From Candidatus Sulfopaludibacter sp. SbA3 (GTDB taxonomy: Bacteria; Acidobacteriota; Terriglobia; Bryobacterales; Bryobacteraceae): DNA of 5,038 bases. Below, piece after piece: positions 1 through 5,038 of this stretch (positions are counted from its first letter, which is position 1; every line of letters begins with the position of its first letter). Position numbers and translations under genes: made by a program. Under the pieces are notes generated by a model. That model searched no databases. It saw nothing but the letters and a program-made list of their open reading frames with translations, and was not told the DNA's origin. Where the stretch lies: assembly GCA_945861255.1 (NCBI GenBank), contig CAMAUG010000301.1, positions 1 to 5,038 of the forward strand, given 5' to 3'.

Positions 1-579
1 GTTCGCTTTGTGGTCCTGGACAGCGAGACGACGGGGTTGGACCCGCGGCGCGACCGGCTCATCACCATTGGGGCCGTCGCCGTGGAGGATTTCGAGATTC
101 GCCTGGACGATTCCTTCGAGGCGCTGCTCAAGCTGGACTATAATTCCGCGTCCGTCACGATTCACGGCATCACCCGCGAGGAAGCCAGCGTAGGCATGGA
201 CGAGCCAGTGGCGCTTGAGCTGTTTCTCGACTACCTACGGGACGGTGTGATCGTGGGGCATCATATCGGCCACGATATTCAGACTCTTAACGTGGCCTAT
301 CAGCGGCACTTCAATATGCAGCTGAAGAACCGCGCCCTGGACACGATGGATTTGACGCTGCACCTGAACGACGATGGAGCGTTCGCGGATCGAACCATGG
401 CGCAGGGATTCACACTGGATGCGTTGTGCGAAATGTTCGCAGTGGCGCCGCATGATCGCCATACCGCGGGCGGCGATGCTTTCATCACGGCGCAGGTGTT
501 CCTGCGTTTGCTCCGCGCCGCCCGTAAGGTGGGCCGTACCACCGTGGCCTCCATATCCATACCGTATTCAACCGGCTGA
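1..579 (+). CDS. DEDDh 3'-5' exonuclease (DnaQ-like), 5' end cut by window
   Basis: The frame is open at base 1, so the true start probably lies outside the window; the GTG at base 10 is a possible but unlikely start because it falls inside the first beta strand (VRFVVLDSETTG). Counting from the first codon, the exonuclease motifs are all visible: Exo I with D7 and E9 (LDSETTG), Exo II with D92 (GHHIGHDIQTLN), and Exo III with H154 and D159 (HTAGGDA). These five residues bind two metal ions in the RNase T/DnaQ fold. IHGITREE (55-61) is also typical. Exo II reads GHH..HD where many relatives have HN..FD. About 192 residues are present, enough for one complete domain. Members remove nucleotides from 3' ends of DNA or RNA in the cytoplasm. 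It could be a stand-alone repair/proofreading-type exonuclease or the C-terminal domain of a longer protein that starts upstream. The family is certain; the substrate is not known. Confidence 0.88.
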   Translation, partial: VRFVVLDSETTGLDPRRDRLITIGAVAVEDFEIRLDDSFEALLKLDYNSASVTIHGITREEASVGMDEPVALELFLDYLRDGVIVGHHIGHDIQTLNVAYQRHFNMQLKNRALDTMDLTLHLNDDGAFADRTMAQGFTLDALCEMFAVAPHDRHTAGGDAFITAQVFLRLLRAARKVGRTTVASISIPYSTG

Positions 580-623
580 TAGGAGCCATGACGGTTGAGC
601 GCCAGCACTCGCCAAGCTGCTGC

Positions 624-629
624 TATGCT
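624..629 (+). promoter_or_regulatory. Possible extended -10 (TGCTATGCT) before the amidohydrolase gene
   Basis: TATGCT preceded by TGC (621-623) fits an extended -10 element. No good -35 stands 16-18 bases upstream; TTGAGC at 595-600 is 23 bases away. Transcription would begin near 636, leaving a leader of under 10 bases before the ATG at 645. This is motif reading only. Confidence 0.3.
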
Positions 630-644
630 GGGTCCTGAAATACG

Positions 645-1721
645 ATGCCTGATAGAAGAGAGTTCGTAAAGACACTGACCGGGGGAATGGCGGGCATCCT
701 GTTCACGGGCTGTTCGCTGGCGAGCGCGGCCCCGCAAGCAGGTGCGCCGCGACGCCAAGTGAGGGTAGGCGGCCGCCTTGTGAAGACGGTGGACGTTCAC
801 GCCCACTGCCTGATCCCGGGCGCCATCGAAATGATGGGCCGCAAAGCGACCGGGAATGAGGCTCTCGCTGGAGTCAGCCTGAACGATCGCCTGCGGGCGA
901 TGGATCAGCAGGGTATTGACGTTCAGGCCATCAGCATCAATGCTTTCTGGTACGCGGCGGACCGCGACGTCGCCCGCAAGATCATTGTCCTTCAGAATGA
1001 GAAACTGGCGGAGCTCTGCGCGACGCATCCGGAGCGGTTTGTCGGCTATGCGTCCGTGGCGCTGCAGCATCCCGACATGGCCGTGGAGCAACTCGAAGTG
1101 GGGATGAAGAAGCTGGGCCTGCGCGGAGCCGCGATCGGCGGCAACGTCAACGGCGAGGAACTCTCCTCGCCTCGATTCGCGCCCTTCTGGGCAAAGGCCC
1201 AGGAACTGGGAGCCCTCATCTTCCTGCATCCACAGGCCCCGTCGGGCGTTCCGGAGCTCGGCAAGAGGCTGCAAGGGAATGGATTCCTGTCCAACGTCAT
1301 TGGGAACCCGCTGGAGACCACCATTGCGCTCTCCCACTTGATTTTCGAAGGAACACTGGACCGGTTTCCGCGACTCCGGATCTGCGCTGCCCATGGAGGC
1401 GGGTATCTGCCGTCCTACGCCGGCCGCTCCGATCAAGGCTGCTTGACGTTTCCCGAGAACTGCGTGAAAGGGGCACTGAAAAAACGTCCCACCGAATATC
1501 TGCGACAGCTTTATTTCGACTCGCTAGTGTTTACTCCGGAAGCGCTGCGGCATTTGGTGGCCGAATGCGGCGCGAGCCAGATCATGATGGGCACCGATTA
1601 TCCCTATCCGTGGACGAGGACGTCGGTGGACCACATACTAGGCACGCCGGGCCTGAACGAGGCGGAACGGCTAGCGATACTGGGCCGAACGGCGGCGGCG
1701 CTGCTGAAGATTCCGGCGTAG
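645..1721 (+). CDS. Tat-exported amidohydrolase-2 (ACMSD-like) metal-dependent decarboxylase/hydrolase
   Basis: A 358-residue amidohydrolase_2 family protein. The N-terminus has a twin-arginine signal (DRREFVK, residues 3-9), a hydrophobic stretch and LFTGC ending at C23, a possible lipobox, so the protein is probably exported and perhaps lipid-anchored. The TIM-barrel metal ligands are visible: H52 and H54 (DVHAHC), H195 (FLHPQA), H250 (AHGGG) and D318 (MGTDYPYP). Spacing and surrounding sequence resemble 2-amino-3-carboxymuconate-6-semialdehyde decarboxylase (ACMSD: H9, H11, H177, H228, D294). R261, 11 residues after H250, sits where ACMSD has its substrate-binding R239. The family does zinc-dependent non-oxidative decarboxylation or hydrolysis of ring-derived acids. 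ACMSD itself is cytoplasmic, so the Tat signal argues against a kynurenine-pathway role; the substrate is unknown. No strong ribosome site precedes the ATG at 645, but that start gives the complete Tat signal. It lies 65 bases after the exonuclease and 78 before the serine hydrolase. Confidence 0.87.
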   Translation: MPDRREFVKTLTGGMAGILFTGCSLASAAPQAGAPRRQVRVGGRLVKTVDVHAHCLIPGAIEMMGRKATGNEALAGVSLNDRLRAMDQQGIDVQAISINAFWYAADRDVARKIIVLQNEKLAELCATHPERFVGYASVALQHPDMAVEQLEVGMKKLGLRGAAIGGNVNGEELSSPRFAPFWAKAQELGALIFLHPQAPSGVPELGKRLQGNGFLSNVIGNPLETTIALSHLIFEGTLDRFPRLRICAAHGGGYLPSYAGRSDQGCLTFPENCVKGALKKRPTEYLRQLYFDSLVFTPEALRHLVAECGASQIMMGTDYPYPWTRTSVDHILGTPGLNEAERLAILGRTAAALLKIPA

Positions 1722-1732
1722 AGGCGGGCCAC

Positions 1733-1761
1733 GCTTCGCAACCCACGTGCTTCGCAATCCA
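1733..1761 (+). repeat. Direct repeat, 13-base units at 16-base period, upstream of the serine hydrolase
   Basis: GCTTCGCAACCCA (1733-1745) and GCTTCGCAATCCA (1749-1761) differ at one base and start 16 bases apart. They end 24 bases before the putative -10 at 1786-1791, so they would span about -65 to -37 relative to a start near 1798. That is where an activator often binds next to a weak -35. The repeat is seen directly; the regulatory role is inferred. Confidence 0.4.
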
Positions 1762-1785
1762 GCGGCGTTTCCGGTGAAAACCCGC

Positions 1786-1791
1786 TACAAT
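1786..1791 (+). promoter_or_regulatory. Putative -10 (TACAAT) with nearly leaderless start
   Basis: TACAAT ends 8 bases before the ATG at 1800, so transcription would begin at or within a base or two of the start codon. No Shine-Dalgarno sequence is present, which fits leaderless translation. No recognisable -35 is found at the usual distance. Confidence 0.45.
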
Positions 1792-1799
1792 TGTGAGCT

Positions 1800-3047
1800 A
1801 TGAAGAAGCTCTTCGCGCTGTTTCTCCTCACTCTTGCTCCAGGTCTTTCGGCCTCGTTGCCCTCGGGCGCGCCCGAACAGAACGGACTGTCGGCGGAGCG
1901 CCTCAAACTCATCGACGGAGTCATGCAGAAACACGTTAATGCCGGAGATTTGACCGGCGCCTCCGGCCTGATTTCGCGCAACGGCAAAGTGGTTTACAGC
2001 CGTGTTTGGGGAGACTTCAAGCAAGACACCATTGTTCGCATGTACTCGATGACGAAAGGCGTCACCGGCGTCGCGGCGATGATGTTGTATGAAGAGGGAT
2101 TGTTTTCATTGAATGATCCGGTCTCCAAATACTTGCCGGAGTTCGCCAAGACCCGCGTCGCTAAAGAGGGTACGGATGCAACGGGAAAGCGTACCTTTTA
2201 CACTGTGCCGCTTGACCGCCCCATCCTGGTGAAAGATCTGTTCCGCCACACGACCGGCCTCAGCTACGCCGGGCCCAAGGATGAAAACGGCGAAGAAGTC
2301 TACAAGAAAATTGAAATGTCGGGCGGCGCTCCCCTGGTGGCTTTTGATCTGGCCGAAGCCACCCGCCGGCTGGCGAGCGTTCCGCTCCATGAGCAGCCGG
2401 GAACGGTGTTCCGCTACGGCTATTCGATCGATGTTCTGGGGCGGTTGGTCGAAGTTCTTTCGGGCACGACGCTCGACAAGTTTTTCGAAGACCGGATCTT
2501 CAAGCCTCTCGGGATGAAGGATACAGCGTTTTATGTGAGCGAGGATAAGTGGAACAGGCTCGCCACGCTGTATGCTCCGAAAAGGGGTGAAGGAGCCACC
2601 GGCATCCAGAAATCGACTTCGCCCGCTCAGGACAGTTTCAAGAAGAAACCGGTCTTGTTGTTGGGCGGCGCCGGACTGACCTCCACACTCGACGATTTCG
2701 CGCGTTTCTATCAAATGCTGCTCAACAACGGGAAATTGGACGGCGTGAGAATTCTCACGCCGAAATCGGTCGAGATGATGCGTACCGAAAGTCTGGGTGG
2801 AATGCCGCACATGGGCGTGCTGGCGGGGTATGCGGGTTTCGGTCTGACGTTTGCGATCAATCCTTCCCCCGGAAAGTCCGGAGAGCCAGCTTCGGAGGGG
2901 TCCTACTATTGGGGCGGAGCGGCGGGCACCAGCTTCTGGATCGATCCGAAAGAAAGCATGTTTGGAATTTTCTTGATCAATATTCTGCCGCCGAACACCA
3001 ATGCGGCGCAACAGTTCCAGAGGCTGACCTACCAGGCTTTGGAGTAG
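1800..3047 (+). CDS. Secreted serine hydrolase, class C beta-lactamase / family VIII esterase type
   Basis: A 415-residue protein of the beta-lactamase (PF00144) family. Residues 1-18 form a Sec signal peptide (MKKLFALFLLTLAPGLSA, cleavage near A18). The three active-site motifs are in order: SMTK with nucleophile S83 and K86; Y208-S209-I210 in RYGYSIDVLGRLVE, in place of the YxN of true beta-lactamases; and W371-G372-G373 (YYWGGAAGTSFWID) in place of KTG. YSxxxDVLG and WGG are typical of family VIII carboxylesterases (EstB-like) and related peptidases rather than antibiotic-degrading AmpC. LLGGAGLTSTLDDFARF (287-303) is another family signature. It would act in the periplasm or outside on an ester or amide; the substrate is unknown, and a resistance role should not be assumed. 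The ATG at 1800 gives an intact signal peptide but has no Shine-Dalgarno sequence; see the TACAAT element just before it. The gene is followed by a short palindrome. Confidence 0.9.
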   Translation: MKKLFALFLLTLAPGLSASLPSGAPEQNGLSAERLKLIDGVMQKHVNAGDLTGASGLISRNGKVVYSRVWGDFKQDTIVRMYSMTKGVTGVAAMMLYEEGLFSLNDPVSKYLPEFAKTRVAKEGTDATGKRTFYTVPLDRPILVKDLFRHTTGLSYAGPKDENGEEVYKKIEMSGGAPLVAFDLAEATRRLASVPLHEQPGTVFRYGYSIDVLGRLVEVLSGTTLDKFFEDRIFKPLGMKDTAFYVSEDKWNRLATLYAPKRGEGATGIQKSTSPAQDSFKKKPVLLLGGAGLTSTLDDFARFYQMLLNNGKLDGVRILTPKSVEMMRTESLGGMPHMGVLAGYAGFGLTFAINPSPGKSGEPASEGSYYWGGAAGTSFWIDPKESMFGIFLINILPPNTNAAQQFQRLTYQALE

Positions 3048-3057
3048 CCGGACTGGA

Positions 3058-3074
3058 GCGTAGCCGAGCTACGC
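3058..3074. repeat. Perfect palindrome: 7-bp stem, 3-base loop
   Basis: GCGTAGC-CGA-GCTACGC lies 10 bases after the serine hydrolase stop. It would form a stable hairpin in RNA. No T-run follows (the next bases are CCGGCGCG), so it is not a canonical intrinsic terminator. It may still block 3' exonucleases or mark the transcript end, or be one copy of a dispersed REP-like repeat. A partial echo of the left arm (GTAGCCG) occurs at 3044-3050 over the stop codon. Confidence 0.5.
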
Positions 3075-3105
3075 CCGGCGCGTCAGGTTTGCAGCCGGTG
3101 CGGAT

Positions 3106-3111
3106 TAGAAT
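3106..3111 (+). promoter_or_regulatory. Putative -10 (TAGAAT) before the secreted unknown-function gene
   Basis: TAGAAT ends 8 bases before an ATG at 3120, the same spacing as TACAAT to the ATG at 1800. A transcript would begin near 3118-3120. No convincing -35 is seen 16-18 bases upstream. It could serve either the ATG at 3120 (leaderless) or the ATG at 3132 (short leader with GGAG). Confidence 0.4.
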
Positions 3112-3121
3112 CATATTGGAT

Positions 3122-3125
3122 GGAG
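3122..3125 (+). promoter_or_regulatory. Shine-Dalgarno GGAG favouring the start at 3132
   Basis: GGAG is followed by 6 bases (ATCTGT) and then ATG at 3132, with a second in-frame ATG at 3135. It lies inside the reading frame if translation begins at 3120, so it is the main reason to prefer the start at 3132. Confidence 0.5.
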
Positions 3126-3131
3126 ATCTGT

Positions 3132-4217
3132 ATGATGGATTTCACGCGAGATCGATTGTTGGCGGCCCGTGCCCCGGTGACGTTCCTCCTTGCGGCGATC
3201 GTTTTCACTGCACCGATGCCGATGGCCGCGCAGTCTGCCGCGCCGGCTGCGACCGCGCCCGCGAAAAACAAATCCACCGCCAGGCCCGCCAAGTATCAGC
3301 CGCCGCGTCTGCCGGATGGCCGGCCTGATTTTTCGGGCTACTGGACGAACCATACGGCCACGCCTTTGCAGAGGCCGGCATCTTTTGAGGGCCGGGAGTT
3401 CTTGACTCCGGACGAGGCGGCACGGATTGAACGGGGTACGGTTCGCGTGGATCAGGCGAAGGCGCCTCCTGGGTCCGTGGGGGGATACAATGCCGTGTTC
3501 TTTGAATCCAGGCAGGTGGTGGCGACGCTGCGGACCTCCATTATCACGGACCCAAAGGACGGGAAATTGCCGCCCTTCAGTGCGGAAGCGCAGCGGAGAT
3601 TCGCTGCGGAGCGGGAATACAGAGACCAGCATCCGGCCGACGACGCGCAGCATTTGTTTGTTTGGGATCGATGCCTATGGATGCCGAACATCGGGCCGCC
3701 CATGTTGCCCTATGCGTACAACAATACCTATCACATCGTACAGACGCATGATCATGTCGCAATTGCCGCAGAAATGATGCACGATTTCCGTACCATTCCC
3801 CTGGATGGACGTCCGCACGGGAGCATTCCCCAGTGGGCCGGCGACTCAGTGGGGCACTACGAGGGTGACACTCTTGTGGTGGAAACCACCAATCTGAACG
3901 GCAGGGCGGGCGCGGACGACGGCACCGCGAACCCGTCCGTGAATTGGGCGGGGCGCTCCATGTTTTTGATATTTCACCGCACCAGCGACAGGACGCGCGT
4001 GATCGAGAGATTCACGCGAACCGCGCCGGATATTCTGCTGTACCAGTTCACGATTGAGGATCCATCGATTTACACAGCTCCCTGGTCCGGGGAGATCACC
4101 ATGCGTTGGAGCAAGGATCCGGTGTACGAGTACGCCTGTCATGAGGGAAACTACGCGCTGGTCAATATTCTCTCCGGTGTGAGGGCGGAGGAGAAAGCCG
4201 CAGCCGCGTCGCGGTAG
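3132..4217 (+). CDS. Conserved secreted protein of unknown function (GRPDFSGYW / GDSVGHYEGDTLVVET family)
   Basis: A 361-residue protein from the ATG at 3132, chosen for the GGAG site; starting at 3120 adds only MEIC. Numbers use the 3132 start. Residues about 10-33 form a signal peptide (RAPVTFLLAAIVFTAPMPMAAQSA, probable cleavage after AAQ or nearby). A disordered Ala/Pro/Lys linker follows to about 55. The mature part carries LPDGRPDFSGYWTN (60-73), CLWMPNIGPPMLPYAYNN (181-198), a His-rich stretch THDHVAIAAEMMHDFR (205-220), WAGDSVGHYEGDTLVVETTNLNG (235-257) and YACHEGNYALVNILSG (334-349). I recognise these as the signature of a large secreted family common in Acidobacteriota and some Proteobacteria, usually named only 'hypothetical protein'; no reaction is known to me. 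Two cysteines (C181, C336) could form a disulfide. The His/Asp/Glu clusters hint at metal or ligand binding, which is speculation. The stop codon is 5 bases from the left end of the IS6-family element, so the insertion left the protein intact. Confidence 0.82.
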   Translation: MMDFTRDRLLAARAPVTFLLAAIVFTAPMPMAAQSAAPAATAPAKNKSTARPAKYQPPRLPDGRPDFSGYWTNHTATPLQRPASFEGREFLTPDEAARIERGTVRVDQAKAPPGSVGGYNAVFFESRQVVATLRTSIITDPKDGKLPPFSAEAQRRFAAEREYRDQHPADDAQHLFVWDRCLWMPNIGPPMLPYAYNNTYHIVQTHDHVAIAAEMMHDFRTIPLDGRPHGSIPQWAGDSVGHYEGDTLVVETTNLNGRAGADDGTANPSVNWAGRSMFLIFHRTSDRTRVIERFTRTAPDILLYQFTIEDPSIYTAPWSGEITMRWSKDPVYEYACHEGNYALVNILSGVRAEEKAAAASR

Positions 4218-5006
4218 TGACGGGCTCTGGTGCAAATTCGAAACGGCCAGGGATCCTGAGCGAACTTTCCGCTCGATTCGGAGTTTTTCGATTAGGCGGC
4301 CCGAGCGGCTCGCCAGATCTCCGGCAGCGTCGCCTTGCACCCGCCCAGCTTGCCCATCTTGAATCTTGAATTGCCCCTTCTTGATCTTCTCCGCCAGTTC
4401 GATGCCCCCGATCACGACGTCTGCCGTCTCAAAACTCTTCAGCCTCAACATCGGTCGCAACCGTTGCTTGATTCTTCGATGATCCTGCTCGATCAAGTTG
4501 TTTAAGTACTTGCTGCTCCGCACCAGCACGCGCTTCGGTAATTCGCCATCGTCCTTCAAATCAGCGCGATGCGACGCCGCGTACGCATCCAGGGTCACTT
4601 TAATTGGTACCCGCTGCCCCTTCATCGCCTTGCGCAGAAACGCTTTCGCCGCGTTGACATCCCCTTGCCGACTCAAATAGAAATCGACAGTCTTGCCCGC
4701 TTTGTCGACGGCTCGGTACAGGTAAACCCATTCGCCCCACACCTTCACGTAGGTCTCATCCATCCGCCAGGAGCCGCCCACCGGACGCGCGTACCGCTGC
4801 CACCGCTTCTCAAATTCCTGCGAGTAATGCTGCACCCATCTCAAAATCGTCGTGTGGGCCAGCCCGATGCCGCGCTCGCCCATCATGCTGACCAAATCTC
4901 TGTAACTCAGCTTGAAACTCAAATACCACCGCTCGCACAACACCACAATCTCCGCGTCCAAGTGGCGACCTGCGAACAACTGTTCGACCGCAACAAATCG
5001 GGGCAT
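3846..5006 (-). CDS. IS6-family transposase, frameshifted near its C-terminus
   Basis: As read, this is 386 residues, but only the first 214 are transposase. After an N-terminal helix-turn-helix region (LSYRDLVSMMGERGIGLAHTTILRWV, about 33-58) comes the DDE catalytic core: D83 (WRMDETYVKVWG), D140 (VTLDAYAASHRA) and E173 with K180 (NNLIEQDHRRIK). The 32 residues between D140 and E173 suit the IS6 group. It would cut and join element ends by replicative transposition and cointegrate formation. Right after K214 a 7-base tandem duplication (+ strand 4357-4371) shifts the frame. Removing one copy gives exactly 235 residues ending LPEIWRAARAA at 4292, the usual IS6 length, so the native C-terminus is lost and replaced by about 172 foreign residues. 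The start at 5006 is preceded by GGGGGAAG at a workable distance. The catalytic triad is intact, so residual activity is possible; treat it as a probable pseudogene. Confidence 0.85.
   Translation of the reverse strand: MPRFVAVEQLFAGRHLDAEIVVLCERWYLSFKLSYRDLVSMMGERGIGLAHTTILRWVQHYSQEFEKRWQRYARPVGGSWRMDETYVKVWGEWVYLYRAVDKAGKTVDFYLSRQGDVNAAKAFLRKAMKGQRVPIKVTLDAYAASHRADLKDDGELPKRVLVRSSKYLNNLIEQDHRRIKQRLRPMLRLKSFETADVVIGGIELAEKIKKGQFKIQDGQAGRVQGDAAGDLASRSGRLIEKLRIERKVRSGSLAVSNLHQSPSLPRRGCGFLLRPHTGENIDQRVVSLMTGVLVHRILAPTHGDLPGPGSCVNRWILNRELVQQNIRRGSRESLDHARPVAGAVKYQKHGAPRPIHGRVRGAVVRARPAVQIGGFHHKSVTLVVPH
4215..4222. repeat. Predicted left copy of 8-base target duplication (TAGTGACG)
   Basis: IS6-family elements usually duplicate 8 bases of target. 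If the element begins at 4223, the adjoining 8 bases are TAGTGACG and include the stop codon of the upstream gene. The right copy lies outside the window, so this is a prediction; the boundary could be one base to the left. Confidence 0.3.
4223..4236 (+). repeat. Left terminal inverted repeat of the IS6 element
   Basis: GGCTCTGGTGCAAA resembles the known IS6-group terminal repeat and begins 5 bases after the stop codon of the upstream gene. A further G at 4222 may or may not belong to it. Confidence 0.75.
4357..4371. repeat. 7-base tandem duplication inside the transposase gene
   Basis: The + strand reads TCTTGAATCTTGAAT, two complete 7-base units plus one base. On the coding strand this is ATTCAAG ATTCAAG directly after the codons for KGQ. 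Deleting one unit restores the family-typical C-terminal frame, so the duplication explains the frameshift. Confidence 0.9.
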
Positions 5007-5032
5007 TCCTCATCTTCCCCCACCCCGTAAAG

Positions 5033-5038
5033 TTTGCA
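5033..5038 (-). repeat. Partial right terminal inverted repeat
   Basis: TTTGCA at the window edge is the reverse complement of TGCAAA at 4231-4236. The expected outer part (CCAGAGCC) would lie just past the window. Confidence 0.5.

Larger units (their letters stand above)
3846..4356 (-). other. Out-of-frame tail of the transposase reading frame, antisense to the upstream gene
   Basis: Beyond the 7-base duplication the transposase frame reads about 170 residues with no family resemblance. It leaves the element at about 4223 and ends at 3846 after 372 bases antisense to the secreted-protein gene. In the frame restored by deleting one repeat unit, the next residues are MGKLGGCKATLPEIWRAARAA with a TAA at 4294-4292, a typical IS6 C-terminus. 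The tail is therefore best read as accidental coding rather than a domain. Confidence 0.75.
4223..5038 (-). mobile_element. IS6-family insertion sequence, right end cut by window
   Basis: The left end is GGCTCTGGTGCAAA (4223-4236), close to the GGCTCTGTTGCAAA-type ends of the IS6/IS26 group. The window ends in TTTGCA (5033-5038), the reverse complement of the inner six bases of that repeat. By this match the element should end 8 bases beyond the window, giving about 824 bp, normal for IS6. It contains a single transposase gene on the - strand and no passenger gene. The 69 bases from 4223 to 4291 after the native transposase stop hold no gene. Confidence 0.85.

Noticed and set aside
300..1436. 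378-residue open frame on the - strand across the exonuclease and amidohydrolase
   Set aside because: It is antisense to two genes with complete catalytic motifs, shows no domain of its own, and is rich in Arg/Gln/His as expected of a GC-rich shadow frame.
2106..3011. 301-residue open frame on the - strand opposite the serine hydrolase
   Set aside because: It lies wholly inside the coding region of a clear beta-lactamase-fold protein and has no recognisable motif.
1800..3047. Antibiotic-resistance beta-lactamase
   Set aside because: Motifs YSI and WGG replace YxN and KTG, which points to an esterase/peptidase relative instead of a true AmpC.
3088..3093. TTTGCA as a -35 for the TAGAAT element
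   Set aside because: The spacer would be only about 12 bases, too short for a normal sigma-70 promoter.
2909..3328. 139-residue + strand frame bridging the serine hydrolase and the next gene
   Set aside because: It overlaps two well-supported genes in another frame, lacks a start signal and has no recognisable domain.
3111..3653. 180-residue open frame on the - strand opposite the secreted unknown protein
   Set aside because: Its composition is that of a shadow frame (Arg/Gly/Pro-rich), and the opposite strand carries a signal peptide and family motifs.
4273..4293. TCGATT repeated at 4273-4278 and 4288-4293 around a T-run, possible terminator
   Set aside because: The copies are direct rather than inverted, so no hairpin forms, and six bases is within chance.
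4569..5030. 153-residue open frame on the + strand opposite the transposase
   Set aside because: It is the complement of the DDE domain and carries no domain of its own.

Overview
The window is GC-rich bacterial DNA holding four genes on the + strand, followed by the start of an insertion sequence whose transposase lies on the - strand. The best guess at origin is Acidobacteriota of the Solibacter/Bryobacter kind. This rests on the style of the exported proteins, above all the 'DGRPDFSGYW ... GDSVGHYEGDTLVVET' secreted family, which I remember as abundant there. It is an inference; no rRNA or housekeeping marker is present.

Layout. 1-579: 3' part of a DEDDh 3'-5' exonuclease (DnaQ-like) with all five catalytic residues, cut by the left edge. 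645-1721: an amidohydrolase-2/ACMSD-like metal-dependent decarboxylase or hydrolase with a twin-arginine signal and a possible lipobox. 1800-3047: a secreted serine hydrolase of the class C beta-lactamase / family VIII esterase fold (SMTK, YSI, WGG). 3132-4217: a secreted protein of unknown function. About 4223 to beyond 5038: an IS6-family element facing the other genes, with its left terminal inverted repeat 5 bases after the stop codon of the previous gene and its right repeat cut off by the window edge.

The three exported proteins are separated by 65-84 base gaps, and each has its own -10-like hexamer close to the start codon. They therefore look more like separately transcribed genes than one tight operon. 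All three would act outside the cytoplasm, but the sequence shows no shared pathway.

The most concrete oddity is in the IS6 transposase. A perfect 7-base tandem duplication (4357-4371) just after the DDE domain shifts the frame. Removing one copy restores a 235-residue protein with a family-typical ending (LPEIWRAARAA, stop at 4292-4294). As it stands, the frame runs out of the element and 372 bases antisense into the upstream gene. Other points are the leaderless-looking promoter/start arrangement, a 16-base-period direct repeat upstream of the serine hydrolase, and a perfect 7-bp-stem palindrome after it. I see no CRISPR array, tRNA, rRNA or convincing new multi-gene system.
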